Below are positions 52,602 through 62,276 of a DNA stretch of 64,000 nucleotides, piece after piece. This DNA is from Bog-257 sp963834135. GTDB lineage: Bacteria > Acidobacteriota > Terriglobia > Terriglobales > Acidobacteriaceae. Made by a program: the position numbers and the translations under genes. The DNA lies in contig CAWIAN010000013.1 of assembly GCA_963834135.1 (NCBI GenBank), positions 62,001 to 126,000 on the forward strand. Direction: 5' to 3'. Positions within the stretch are counted from its first letter, which is position 1. Each line of letters starts with the position of its first letter. The notes under the pieces are model-generated. The model worked only from the letters and a program-made list of their open reading frames with translations, was not told the DNA's origin and ran no database searches.

Positions 52602-55249
52602 TATTCCGCCCTCAACGCGTCCACCGGGTTCACCGACGCCGCCCGCCGTGCCGGCAGGTAACTGGCCAGCAACGCCGCGCAACCCAGCACCAGGCTAACC
52701 GCGAACAGCGTTGAAATATCCCAGGCATGCACGCCAAACAGCAGCTTGCCCATCAACAGCGCCGCGCCGATGGCACAGGCGAGCCCGGCCATGATTCCCA
52801 TTCCCGTCAGCCATCCTGCTTCACCCATGATCAGCTGATAGACGGCGCTGCGCTGCGCACCCAGCGCCATGCGCACCCCGATCTCGCGAGTGCGCCGGCT
52901 GACCGAATAGGCGATCACTCCGTACAGCCCGACGGCGCCCAGCAGCAGCGCCAGCCCGGCAAAGCCTCCAATCAGCCAGGCCGAGGTGCGATGCAGATAC
53001 GCCGAGGGCGAATTGTAGATACGGTCGTTCATCGTCGCCTGATCAAAGACGGCGATGCCAGGATTCACCTGACGGATCGCCGCCACCATCGCCGGCAGCA
53101 GCGACTCCGAGCCTCGATCGGAGCGCACAAACAGGGTGAAGAAATCGTCCGGGCTCTGGTTGAACGGGTAGTACACGGCGGGCCAAGTCTCTTCTTCGAG
53201 CGAACCTTCCTTCAGGTCGTCCACAATGCCGACCACTTCGGCCAGCGACTTGGGCGTGAGCTGGTTGTCGCCCATCTTCTTTCCGATGGGATCTTCTCCG
53301 GGAAAATACTTCTTTGCCAGCGCCTGGTTGATGATCACGACGTTTGGCTTGGTGATGTCCTCGGTATCAGTGAAATAGCGCCCGCGCAGCAGACGAGTCT
53401 GCAAGGTCTGAAAAAACGCGGTGCTCACCTCGCGCTCGTTCACCTCGTTGTGCTGGCCGTCGTAAGGATGCCCAACGATGCGAATCCAAGTCGTGTTGCC
53501 GTTCGAGCTCACCGGCACGCGCGAGGTCAAGCCCACTGACTTCACGCCCGGAAGGGCGGAGAGTCGGCTCACGATCTCTCGCGTGACCCTGATCTTCTGA
53601 TCATCGCCGGCATAGCTGGCAGGCAAGGCGACCTGCGTCGTAGCCAGATTGTCGGACACGAAGCCGATGTCGACGTGCAGCAGGCGGTAGAAGCTCTTGC
53701 TTAAAAGCCCGGCGCTGGCCAGCAAAACTACGGCTAGAGCCAGCTCAATCACGACGAGATTGGAAGCAAAACGTCGCCACGACGTGCTGGAGGAGGTGCG
53801 GGCGCCCTCGGCGAGGTCTTCGCGCAGGTCACCCGGAGAACCAAATCGTAACGCCGGAGCCAGCGAGAACAGAATGAGAGCCAGCAGGGCGACAGCAGCG
53901 GCGAAAACAGCCCCGCTCCAGCCCACTCCCAGGCCCTGGAAGTACGGCGTGTAGGCCATGACGTCTTTGGTGATGAAGCTCAGAAGCACGCGAATGAAGA
54001 CGGCAGCCGAGACCACTCCAAGCACCGTCGACGCAGTGATGAGGACCAGACCTTCGGTAACGAATTGGCGTATGAGACGCCCGCGCGATGCGCCCATCGC
54101 ACCGCGGACGGCGATCTCGCGCCGCCGGCTTTCGGAGCGCACCAGCAAAAGGCTGGCGACGTTGACGCACGCAATCACCAGCAGCAGCATCGCTCCGGCC
54201 AACAGCACCAGGAGTATCGGACGAACGTCGCCCACGATGGTCTCGCGCAGCGATTCGATCATCGCGCCCTGTCCGCGATTGGAGTCCGGATACTGCTGCT
54301 CCAACTGCGCCGCGATTGTCTTCATCTCGGCCTGGACCTGCTCGATGGTAACGCCGTCCTTCAGCCGGCCCACGCCGTAGAGGCTGTGGCAGCTGCGCCG
54401 CAAATCGCAACTCCCCTTGGCGTGAAGCGTCGTCCAAAATTCCGGACTCCCGGCCCGGGCAAATTGAAAGCTGCGCGGCAGAATGCCGACGACGGTGTAG
54501 GCGTCGCCACTCAACGTGACCGGCTTTCCGATGACGTCGTCCTTTCCGCCAAACCATTTTTGCCACGCTGCGTAGCTGAGGATGACCGTGTGCGGAGCGC
54601 TGGGCAGGTCTTCGCCTTTGTAGAAGTCGCGCCCCTGGATGGGAGAGACGCCCAGCGTTTGAAAGAAGCCGTCGCTCACGCGAACGCCCATCACCAGCTG
54701 CACACCGTCGGCCGTACTCAGCATGTATCCGCGATCGTTCCATACATCCAGCGAACTCAACAGGTGGTCATGCTGCTTCCAATCGAGATAGTCGGGATAC
54801 GATAGGTTGGCGCGCGGAATGACCGCTACGCTTCCGGTCACGCTGGCCAGTCTGTCTGCCTTCCAGTAGGGCAGGGGACGCAGCAGAGTGGCATACACGA
54901 ACGCGAAAATGGCGACGCTGGCGCCCATGCCCAGCGCCAGGACAATCACCGCCGTCGCGGAGAAGCCTGGATTCTTGACGAACTGTCGCAGGGCGAAGCG
55001 CAGGTCCTGCCTTACGCTCTCGAGGAACGGCACGGTGCCGCGCTCGCGATACGCCTGCCTGGTCTGTTCCACGCCACCCAGCTTCAACAGTGCCGCACGC
55101 CGCGCTTCTTCCGCGGTCATCCCCGCGCGCAGGTTATCGTCGATCTGCATCTGCAGATGGCTTTCGATTTCGGCCGCAAATTCATGGTCACGCCGCGATT
55201 TGGAAAACAGTCCCGTAGCTCGCAGAAACCACGCTCTTAGCTTTTTCAT
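52601..55249 (-). CDS. ADOP-type (MacB-like) ABC permease, array copy 2
   Basis: 882 aa from ATG 55249. Same architecture as copy 3 with 'RSESRRREIAVRGAMGASRG' and 'RRTREIGVRMALGAQRSAVY'; ends 'PVDALRAE'. Begins 2 bp after the stop of the broken copy 1 (GAGTAACGATG) and ends overlapping the start of copy 3, so the array is one polycistron. No ABC ATPase gene is adjacent. Confidence 0.93.
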   Translation of the reverse strand: MKKLRAWFLRATGLFSKSRRDHEFAAEIESHLQMQIDDNLRAGMTAEEARRAALLKLGGVEQTRQAYRERGTVPFLESVRQDLRFALRQFVKNPGFSATAVIVLALGMGASVAIFAFVYATLLRPLPYWKADRLASVTGSVAVIPRANLSYPDYLDWKQHDHLLSSLDVWNDRGYMLSTADGVQLVMGVRVSDGFFQTLGVSPIQGRDFYKGEDLPSAPHTVILSYAAWQKWFGGKDDVIGKPVTLSGDAYTVVGILPRSFQFARAGSPEFWTTLHAKGSCDLRRSCHSLYGVGRLKDGVTIEQVQAEMKTIAAQLEQQYPDSNRGQGAMIESLRETIVGDVRPILLVLLAGAMLLLVIACVNVASLLLVRSESRRREIAVRGAMGASRGRLIRQFVTEGLVLITASTVLGVVSAAVFIRVLLSFITKDVMAYTPYFQGLGVGWSGAVFAAAVALLALILFSLAPALRFGSPGDLREDLAEGARTSSSTSWRRFASNLVVIELALAVVLLASAGLLSKSFYRLLHVDIGFVSDNLATTQVALPASYAGDDQKIRVTREIVSRLSALPGVKSVGLTSRVPVSSNGNTTWIRIVGHPYDGQHNEVNEREVSTAFFQTLQTRLLRGRYFTDTEDITKPNVVIINQALAKKYFPGEDPIGKKMGDNQLTPKSLAEVVGIVDDLKEGSLEEETWPAVYYPFNQSPDDFFTLFVRSDRGSESLLPAMVAAIRQVNPGIAVFDQATMNDRIYNSPSAYLHRTSAWLIGGFAGLALLLGAVGLYGVIAYSVSRRTREIGVRMALGAQRSAVYQLIMGEAGWLTGMGIMAGLACAIGAALLMGKLLFGVHAWDISTLFAVSLVLGCAALLASYLPARRAASVNPVDALRAE

Positions 55250-55251
55250 CG

Positions 55252-57934
55252 TTACTCCGCCCTCAACGTGATCGCCGGATCGACTTGCGCGGCGCGCCGG
55301 GCCGGGATCCAGCAGGCAATCGCCGCCACCGCCAGCAATGCTGCCGCGACGCCGGCGTAGGTGACGGGGTCGCGGTCGGAGACGCCGAAGAGCAGCGTCG
55401 TCAAGGCGCGACTCGAAGCCAGCGCGCCCACGAGTCCTATTACGATTCCTATACCGGCAAGGTTCATCCCCTGGCGCAGCACCAGGCCGAGAATGGCTGC
55501 GGGCGAGGCGCCCAGCGCCGCACGCACGCCGATCTCGCGTGTTCTCTCGGTGACGCTGCCGGACAGCACGCCGTAAATCCCGGTTGCCGCCAGCAGCAAG
55601 CCCACCAGCGCGAACGCCTCGAAGAGCACCAGCGCGAAGTGCCGTTGCGCTTCCGAGGCCGCCACCAGTTGGTCCATGGTCGCGACCCGTATGATCGGCT
55701 GATCTTTGTCGACCGACCAGACCGCGTTACGGATTGCCGGTATCAGCACAGTGGGATCGCCGTTAGTGCGCACGACCAGCGACTGCACATTGTCGACCCA
55801 CTCCCACTGCGTCGGCGTGGTGTAGAAGGCGTCCGGATCCTGCAACGCCAGTGACGCCTGCTTCACGTCGCCGACCACGCCCACGACGATATGCCAGGAG
55901 CGGTCGCTGCGGCCCATATCCGGGCCCATTTTCACCCGCTCACCGAGAGGATCCCGATTGGGAAACAAGCGGCGCGCAAGCGAGTCGCTGATCAGCACCG
56001 CTCCGGGCGCGCCGGCTTTGTCGTCTTCCGTAAGCAGGCGGCCCCGGATCAGCGGGATGCCCATGGTTGCAAAATATGCGGGTGTGACTTCGTACCGATA
56101 CGCTCCGATGGCTTTCTCGATGGGCAGAGACTCGAAGTACATACTGTTGCCCTCGAAATCGCCACTCAGCGGCAGCTGGCTGGTGAAGGCGGCATCCTCA
56201 ACGCCAGGCACCTCGCGGACAGCTTGCAAGGCCCGCTCGTAGAAGCGCGCGCGCCTGGCTTCGAAGGCCGGCACCTCCGCTTCGACGATGGGAGCGCGGC
56301 TGTAGTCCTGTACTTGCATGGTCAGCAGATGCGAGGGACGAAAGCCCGGCGGTATGGCGAACAGCCGCTGAACACTGCGCAGCAGCAGGCCTGCGCTCAC
56401 CAGCAAAACCAGGGCGATGGCCATTTCGGAAATGACCAAAGCTCGCCGCATGAGCTGTTGTTTGCCGGTCGTGGTGCGCGAGCTTTGCTGCAATCCGCTC
56501 TGAGGATCGCTGCGCGCCGCATGCAGCGCCGGCACGATGCCGACGATCAAGCCCACCAGCGTGGTGATCGCACACGCAAAAAGGAATACCGCGCCGTCCA
56601 GCTGAATGGCGCCAAGCCGGGGCAGGTCGGAGGGGCTCAAGGCGACCAGCAAGCGAACTCCCGCCATGGCCAGTGCCATGCCAAGCACCGCACTCGCCGA
56701 GGCCAGCAGCAGACTCTCGGTCAGCAGTTGTTGAAGGAGTCGTGATCGTCCCGCCCCCAGCGCTGTTCGCATGGCGAATTCGGCGCGCCGCTGGGCCCCC
56801 CGCGCCAGAAGAAGATTGGTGACATTCACACAGGCGATCAGCAGCACCAGGATCACGCCGCCGACGATGGCAAAAAGCACCGGCTCTCACATCGCGTGTC
56901 AGGTCGTCCTGCATCCGGTTGACCCGCATTTCCTGCGCCGCGCCACCCGAGTTGTCATAACCTTTGGCATACTGCTGCGCCAGGACACTCAGGATCACCG
57001 TGCTTTCGTTCTGCGCTCTGCTCGCGACTCACACCTGCGCGCAGCCGTCCAATCATCTGCAGGTGATGCCCCCACTCGCGTCCATCGAGAGGCAGCGCCG
57101 GATTGTATTGAAGCGGCGCCCAAAGCTCTGCGGCCGGAGCCAGCACATTCTCAAACGAGGCAGGCATGACTCCGATGACGGTGTAAGGATTGTTGTCGAG
57201 CGTGATCTTGCGGCCAACGATCTGGGGATCGCCGGCAAAACGCCGCTGCCATAGCGCATGGCTGAGAATCACATTGTTCGGCCCGTGGTACTGGTCGTCG
57301 GCCGCTACGAAGTTGCGTCCCAGCGCCGGCAGCACACCGAGCACGCGGAAGTAATCGGCGCTGACCAACTGCCCTTGCAGGCGCTCGGGCTCGCCACTTC
57401 CGATCATGGCCGGCTGCCACGTCCTCAGCGCTGCCAGCGAATCGAAGGAGCGGCTGCGCTCCCTGATTCCGGAAAACGTGGCGAAGGCAACCGGCATCGG
57501 CCTCTCGCCACGCCGGCTCTCCCACACCATCGTGATGCGGTCGGCGCCGGGATAGGGAAGGGACGAAAGAGAATGGGATTCACGACGCTGAAGATTGCCG
57601 CACTGGCTCCGATGCCCAGCGCTAAAATGATGGCCGCGGTGATAGCGAACCCCGGTTCCCTGCGCCATTGCCGCAGCGTGTAGCGGATGTCATAGAGCAG
57701 GTTCTCGAGGAACGGCACGGTGCCGCGCTCGCGATAGGCCTGCCTGGTCTGCTCCATCCCGCCCAGCTTGAGCAGGGCCGAGCGCCGCGCTTCTTCGGCG
57801 GACATGCCCGCGCGCAGGTTGTCGTCGATCTGCATCTCTACGTGGCTTTCGAGTTCGGCAGCGAACTCCTGCTCGCGGACGTCTTTCGAGAACACACCGG
57901 CCATCCGCAACGCCAGCGCGCGTAACTTCTTCAT
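55252..57934 (-). pseudogene. ADOP-type permease, array copy 1, split by three frameshifts
   Basis: The parts read consecutively in three frames: residues from 57934 ('MKKLRALALRMAGVFSKDV' to 'NPILFRPF'), then about 57555-57010 ('YPGADRITMVWESRRGERP' to 'GRLRAGVSREQ'), then about 57005-56880 ('SVLAQQYAKGYDNSGGAAQE'), then from about 56880 to the end ('AIVGGVILVLLIACVNVTNL' to 'ITLRAE'). Junctions lie near 57560, 57005 and 56880; each needs a single-base indel. The 540 C-terminal codons are intact. Either a young pseudogene or sequence errors. Its ATG overlaps the padR stop by 4 nt. Confidence 0.8.
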
Positions 57935-58275
57935 GCTTGCTCCTCACCCGGCGAGAGAAAGCGAGCCAGGATCGAAGTGGTCGCTTCCCATTCCCTCGCT
58001 TCCTGCTCCAGCTGCTTGCGCCCGGCGCGCGTCAGGCGGTAGAACTTCGCCTTGCGATTGTTTTCCGACGTTCCCCACTCCGAGCTGATGGACCCCTCCT
58101 GCTCCAGCTTCAGCAAAGCCGGATACAGAGTTCCGTAGTTGAGCGAGAGCAGGTCGCCGCTGGTCTGCTCGATGCGGCGCGCAATGCCATAACCGTGAAG
58201 AGGCCCCATCATTTGCAGCGTCTTCAATACCATCAGGGCCAGCGTGCCCTGCCATACGTCTTTCTTGTCACCCAT
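57931..58275 (-). CDS. PadR-family transcriptional regulator
   Basis: 114 aa. 'VWQGTLALMVLKTLQMMGPL', 'HGYGIARRIEQTSGDLLSLN', 'YGTLYPALLKLEQEGSISSE', 'KFYRLTRAGRKQLEQEAREW': same acidobacterial PadR type as 32284-32619. Start ATG 58275 with AGGAG 7 nt upstream. Its stop overlaps the next start (ATGA), placing it first in the ADOP operon. Confidence 0.93.
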   Translation of the reverse strand: MGDKKDVWQGTLALMVLKTLQMMGPLHGYGIARRIEQTSGDLLSLNYGTLYPALLKLEQEGSISSEWGTSENNRKAKFYRLTRAGRKQLEQEAREWEATTSILARFLSPGEEQA

Positions 58276-58722
58276 TCCCGACTCCTGTTGGCTTCCCATA
58301 GGAATACTGTCACGCCTCTTATGGGAAAGCAATAGGAGGCAGTGCAATTCGTCCCAAACCGCGCCTTTTCGCGCGGCCTCTAGAAAATGTCATCCTGGGC
58401 GGAGCGTTCGCGCCTTGTTTTTCCTCCGCTGCTTTTTGGCGGCGGGGCGGACGCGGAGTCGAAGGTACGCCATAGCCGGGAGGATCCTTCAGGGTGTAGC
58501 GGTCCTTCGACTGCGTTCGTCTGCTGCGCCTCCTCACTCCGCTCAGGATGACAACCAAGAAATAGGCGACGCGCGCGACAGCAGGTCCCTCCACGTCGCT
58601 GCGCTCCGGTCCGGCATGACAACCGTGTTAATGGCGGCCCAAGCTCACTGGGATGAAAATCAAAGGTCGCAGTCCCTCGGCTACAATTGACTTTCGATTT
58701 CTGTAGGAGTGGCGCTCATTCT
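58276..58722. other. Intergenic repeat-rich region between divergent padR and ppa
   Basis: 447 bp. CCCATA (58295-58300) and TATGGG (58320-58325) form a spaced inverted repeat upstream of padR. 58389-58555 is a composite repeat. A TACAAT near 58682 may serve ppa. Confidence 0.5.
58389..58555. repeat. Composite inverted GTCATCCTGAGC repeat
   Basis: GTCATCCTGGGCGGAGC at 58389 and the inverse GCTCAGGATGAC at 58541-58552, enclosing GGATCCTTCAGGG and CCTTCGACTGCG blocks; the arms can pair. Confidence 0.7.
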
Positions 58723-59274
58723 ATGACTCATGCCTGGCACGATATCTCTCCCGGCGAGCACCTGCCGCTGGAGTTCTATTCCGTCGTAGAAATTCCTTTC
58801 GGATCGAGCGTCAAGTACGAACTCGACAAGCAGAGCGGCCTGATCAAACTCGATCGCGTGCTCTACTCGGCCGTGTACTATCCGGCGAACTACGGCTTCA
58901 TCCCGCAGACGCTCGCCGAAGACGACGATCCTCTCGATGTGCTGGTGTTGTGCCAGGAAGCCGTGGTACCGCTGACGCTGATCCACGCGCGCGTCATCGG
59001 CCTGATGACCATGATCGACTCCGGCAAGCGCGACCACAAGATCATCTCGGTCGCGACCCAGGACCCGGAGTTCAACGCCTACAAGGAAGCCGCCGAGATG
59101 CCGGAACATCGCTTGAGCATGTTGCGGCGTTTTTTCCTCGACTACAAGCAACTGGAAGGCAAAGCCGTCGAAGTGGACGAGATCCAGCCCTGCAAGCACG
59201 CCCTGCCCATCATCGAAGACGCTCTCGCCCGTTACAGCCATCAGCGGCGCAAAGGCTTCGGCAAAGGCCACTAA
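58723..59274 (+). CDS. ppa: Inorganic pyrophosphatase (family I)
   Basis: 183 aa. Signature 'EIPFGSSVKYELDKQSGLIK', 'LDRVLYSAVYYPANYGFIPQ' and the metal site 'EDDDPLDVLVL', with 'KRDHKIISV'. Hydrolyses PPi with Mg2+. The start is ATG 58723; an in-frame TTG at 58687 would add 12 unsupported residues. AGGAG is 13 nt upstream, a little far. Confidence 0.97.
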   Translation: MTHAWHDISPGEHLPLEFYSVVEIPFGSSVKYELDKQSGLIKLDRVLYSAVYYPANYGFIPQTLAEDDDPLDVLVLCQEAVVPLTLIHARVIGLMTMIDSGKRDHKIISVATQDPEFNAYKEAAEMPEHRLSMLRRFFLDYKQLEGKAVEVDEIQPCKHALPIIEDALARYSHQRRKGFGKGH

Positions 59275-59316
59275 AGCAAAAGGCCGGAGGTTGAGTCGCT
59301 GACTCGGCCTCCGGCC
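59274..59316 (-). terminator. Rho-independent terminator of the arylsulfotransferase-like gene
   Basis: GGCCGGAGG (59282-59290) and CCTCCGGCC (59308-59316) with an inner GAGTC/GACTC stem. On the minus strand the stem is followed by TTTTGCTTT. It also lies directly after ppa. Confidence 0.75.
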
Positions 59317-59347
59317 CGGTTAACTGCACGCGTTCAATCCACCACAA

Positions 59348-61252
59348 CTACGGTAGCGTCGGCGTGTAGAGGTTCTGCTGACGATAGACTCGATACGCCC
59401 ACTGCGTGGACTGCAGCTGGAACACGATATGTCCCAGCGGATCGGTCTCCGTGGCCTGTGCGGCGGTCGACGGCAGATTCAGCAAGCCGTTTCCGAAGCT
59501 GTAGTACAGCGGATTGGGAGGCGAGGCCAGCTGTTGCGCGCTGCCCAGTGCGTACGAGAACTGCCCCAGATCAGCGGCCAGTTGCTGGAACACCGTGTGC
59601 GCTGCCTCGTTGACGTTCAACACCATGCCGCGGCTGTTGCCCGTGCCGCCGCACTGCTGGTGCCGTAGATTGCCGTCGTCGAACACCGTCATGATTTCCG
59701 CGGTGCCTACCTGATTCTGGAACGCTGCATCGTGCTGATGGGTGAACCAGGGGAAGACAGCCGGATCACCGCAACCCTGCGGCGGATTCGTCATAGTGAA
59801 GTCCCCGAAGGGTCCCATCCGCCACATGACGTGACCGTCACCGTGACCGTTGCCATAGTTGATCTTCAACACCCAGTCCTGGCTACGTTCGGAGACGATG
59901 ATGTTGCCGTCCTGCGTCATCTGCGTTGCGTTGGTATGCAGCCAGTCGTTGGCGGTGGCGAAATTCGCGTTGAACGGAGGGCAGCCACCCGCGTTGTGGT
60001 AGCACAGATCGCCCATGGTCGCCTCGCGGCTCAGGTCCTGATGAGCGAAGCTGTCCCACGCCCACAACAACTGCATGTTGTGATCGAGCAACAGAATTTC
60101 GTCGCCGATAATGTCAACCGGGTTCTGCTGGGTTCCACCCTGATACTGCGTTGAGGTTTCATCGCGGGCACCGAGCAGCAGAATATTGCCATTCGGTAAG
60201 CGCCGCGTTTCATGCGTATTGAACGCGTTGATAATGGGATAACCTTTGGCCGTCAACTGTTCGTTGATGATGTTTACGTTCGTCTGGATGGTGACGCGGC
60301 CGGCAAGATCGTATTCGGTGAGGTAATTGTTCACCAGGATGAAGAAGTTTCCTCCTACTTCCATACGCGTGATGATGCCCTGAGCCGGGTAGTACCAGAT
60401 CGTGTTGCCCGACAAGTCGGTGGCCGCCGGCCAGAAGACAAACGGAGTGCCGATCTCAGGCAGGAATTGCCACAGTGCTACGGGAAAGGCTGCATCGTGC
60501 GGAGACGGCGGAATGGTCACCTGCACTCGCTGCGACAGCGGAAAATTCGAAGGCAGATGCCCGGTGGTGAACGCCTCCTCGGGACCATCATTCAAGTAGT
60601 TGGTGCCGAATTCCTCCCACTGCATTTGATACTGCGTCGACGGCAGCATGCCGGCGACCAGGAAGTTATTGCTGGAGGCAGAACAAGCGACCGCGTTGGT
60701 GATCATCGAGGTCGCTGAACCGGTCTGTTTGAAGCGCACGCGCATTGAGTGCCCGATCGTACAGGGCCCAGCGCTGAACAAAGCGACCAGCGGATGGTTG
60801 GTCAGCGTTACAGCGGACTGGCCGTTGGCGGTGACGATCGGCCGAATTGCATATTGCACCGACACGGGCGGGTACACCGTGAAGGGCTGCGTGCTGATGT
60901 CGCGCGCCACTACCGTCACGACATACGTTCCTTCCACTTGCCACGGCACCCAGGTGAATGAACTGGGCAGATCGAAGTCACGAACTACCTGGTTCTGACC
61001 CTGGAGCGCGGCGCTGAACTGATAGTCGAAGATGTGTCCCTGTGGTCCCCCTGACACTGAGGCGGTCCATGAAATCGAGCTGCCGAGCAGTTCCGGGCTG
61101 GGGACGTTAGGGAACAGTTGGACGGTTACGCTGGGAGTGCGGGTGGCTGCCATCGCGGCAGTTCCAAAGAGCGTTACGGCTATCAGAGCCCAAAGACAGG
61201 CGCTAAACATTCTGCGGCGGAGCATACTTCCGGAACATAGCATGCGAATCAT
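59348..61252 (-). CDS. Secreted arylsulfotransferase-like (ASST) protein
   Basis: 634 aa. Signal peptide (ends AAMAA at about residue 36), an Ig-like domain (about 40-140), then the beta-propeller of the arylsulfotransferase family: 'FNTHETRRLPNGNILLLGAR', 'EILLLDHNMQLLWAWDSFAH', 'HTNATQMTQDGNIIVSERSQ', 'VMWRMGPFGDF', and 'WFTHQHDAAF', the position of the reaction-centre His in ASST. Known ASST moves sulfate between phenols in the periplasm; whether this one does is unproven. Start at 61252 or the ATG at 61243. Confidence 0.8.
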   Translation of the reverse strand: MIRMLCSGSMLRRRMFSACLWALIAVTLFGTAAMAATRTPSVTVQLFPNVPSPELLGSSISWTASVSGGPQGHIFDYQFSAALQGQNQVVRDFDLPSSFTWVPWQVEGTYVVTVVARDISTQPFTVYPPVSVQYAIRPIVTANGQSAVTLTNHPLVALFSAGPCTIGHSMRVRFKQTGSATSMITNAVACSASSNNFLVAGMLPSTQYQMQWEEFGTNYLNDGPEEAFTTGHLPSNFPLSQRVQVTIPPSPHDAAFPVALWQFLPEIGTPFVFWPAATDLSGNTIWYYPAQGIITRMEVGGNFFILVNNYLTEYDLAGRVTIQTNVNIINEQLTAKGYPIINAFNTHETRRLPNGNILLLGARDETSTQYQGGTQQNPVDIIGDEILLLDHNMQLLWAWDSFAHQDLSREATMGDLCYHNAGGCPPFNANFATANDWLHTNATQMTQDGNIIVSERSQDWVLKINYGNGHGDGHVMWRMGPFGDFTMTNPPQGCGDPAVFPWFTHQHDAAFQNQVGTAEIMTVFDDGNLRHQQCGGTGNSRGMVLNVNEAAHTVFQQLAADLGQFSYALGSAQQLASPPNPLYYSFGNGLLNLPSTAAQATETDPLGHIVFQLQSTQWAYRVYRQQNLYTPTLP

Positions 61253-61400
61253 CTTCCTTCTCGGTCAAAGTTTAACGAAGTGCCAGGATTGCGCCGGATT
61301 CTGGCGCTGGAGAGTGGCTGAAACTATACACCAAAACCCTGCGTCCGGTAACCCTCTTTCGCGGGTCGTTTCAATACGGGAACTGCGGGCCGGAACGAAA

Positions 61401-62276
61401 TTACGAGGCCGGCTTCCACCGGTTGAGAAAGGCCAGAAGGTCCTCGGGCGCCAGCGATCGCGTCTTCTCAAACTCGCCTCCCTGCTGGCTGTAAAGCAGC
61501 TTTCCGTGGCTGTCGAGAACGGCCAGCGCCGGAATCCCCTTCTTCATCGGTACGTGATATTGCTCCATGATGTCCTGATTCTTATCTCCTTGGCCCACAT
61601 CCACATGCACCACTTCGTAGTTGCGCTGCAGCACGTTGGTGAGGTCGGGACGGTGGAACGCCAGGTCCAGCACGTGACAGTCGTAGCACCAGTTCGCGCC
61701 GAAGATGATCAGCACATTCTTGTGCTGCTTGGCTGCGGCTGTCTCGGCCTGCTTGATCTCCTCGTGCGCGTCCAGGCCGGGAGCGTAAATGATCTTGTCG
61801 GTCGAAGTCGGCTGCTGCAACTTGGCGGCGTCGGTGCGCTTCGTCGCCAGCAGCTTCCAGTTGCCTCCGCCCTGGTCCTGCCAAAGCTGCCCCTCAGTCA
61901 CCCAGACGACGTGATCTTTCGCCGCCGTGCCGGAATGCACTTCCGCCTCAAACACTACCTGCTGGACGCCGGGCTGGGGAGAGGTTGACTGGCTGACGTC
62001 GAGCTTTACCTGCCGAGCTTTCAGACCGGTCCAGAAAGCCACCTCGGCATCGGGAGTGCTGTCGCCGGCGACGGTCATCACCCGGGGCGCCGGAGTGCTG
62101 CTGTACATCGACTTGAGCAGGGAAGCGTTCCCGCTGATGACGGCCGCCTTCCATTGGTCGAGCGGCGCGAAGGTTGTGCTGGAAGGAGAACTCGAAGCCA
62201 GTCCCACAGAACTGCAACCTGCAATGAAAGCGAGCACCAAGAAAGCTGTAACCTGTTTACGTCGAATGAATCGCAT
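61401..62276 (-). CDS. Thioredoxin-fold lipoprotein with N-terminal SnoaL-like domain
   Basis: 291 aa. The lipobox FIAGC gives lipidation at Cys21. An N-terminal domain (about 38-160, 'LDQWKAAVISGNASLLKSMY', 'VVFEAEVHSGTAAKDHVVWV') resembles SnoaL/DUF4440-type folds. From about 165 a thioredoxin domain follows: 'KNVLIIFGANWCYDCHVLDL' with the redox WCYDC and 'KKGIPALAVLDSHGKLLY' with the cis-Pro. Probably periplasmic thiol chemistry. Start ATG 62276 after GGGAG. Confidence 0.85.
   Translation of the reverse strand: MRFIRRKQVTAFLVLAFIAGCSSVGLASSSPSSTTFAPLDQWKAAVISGNASLLKSMYSSTPAPRVMTVAGDSTPDAEVAFWTGLKARQVKLDVSQSTSPQPGVQQVVFEAEVHSGTAAKDHVVWVTEGQLWQDQGGGNWKLLATKRTDAAKLQQPTSTDKIIYAPGLDAHEEIKQAETAAAKQHKNVLIIFGANWCYDCHVLDLAFHRPDLTNVLQRNYEVVHVDVGQGDKNQDIMEQYHVPMKKGIPALAVLDSHGKLLYSQQGGEFEKTRSLAPEDLLAFLNRWKPAS

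Noticed and set aside
53829..54743. Open frame in a second phase within ADOP copy 2
   Set aside because: The full-length permease is intact in the other frame; this is a GC shadow.
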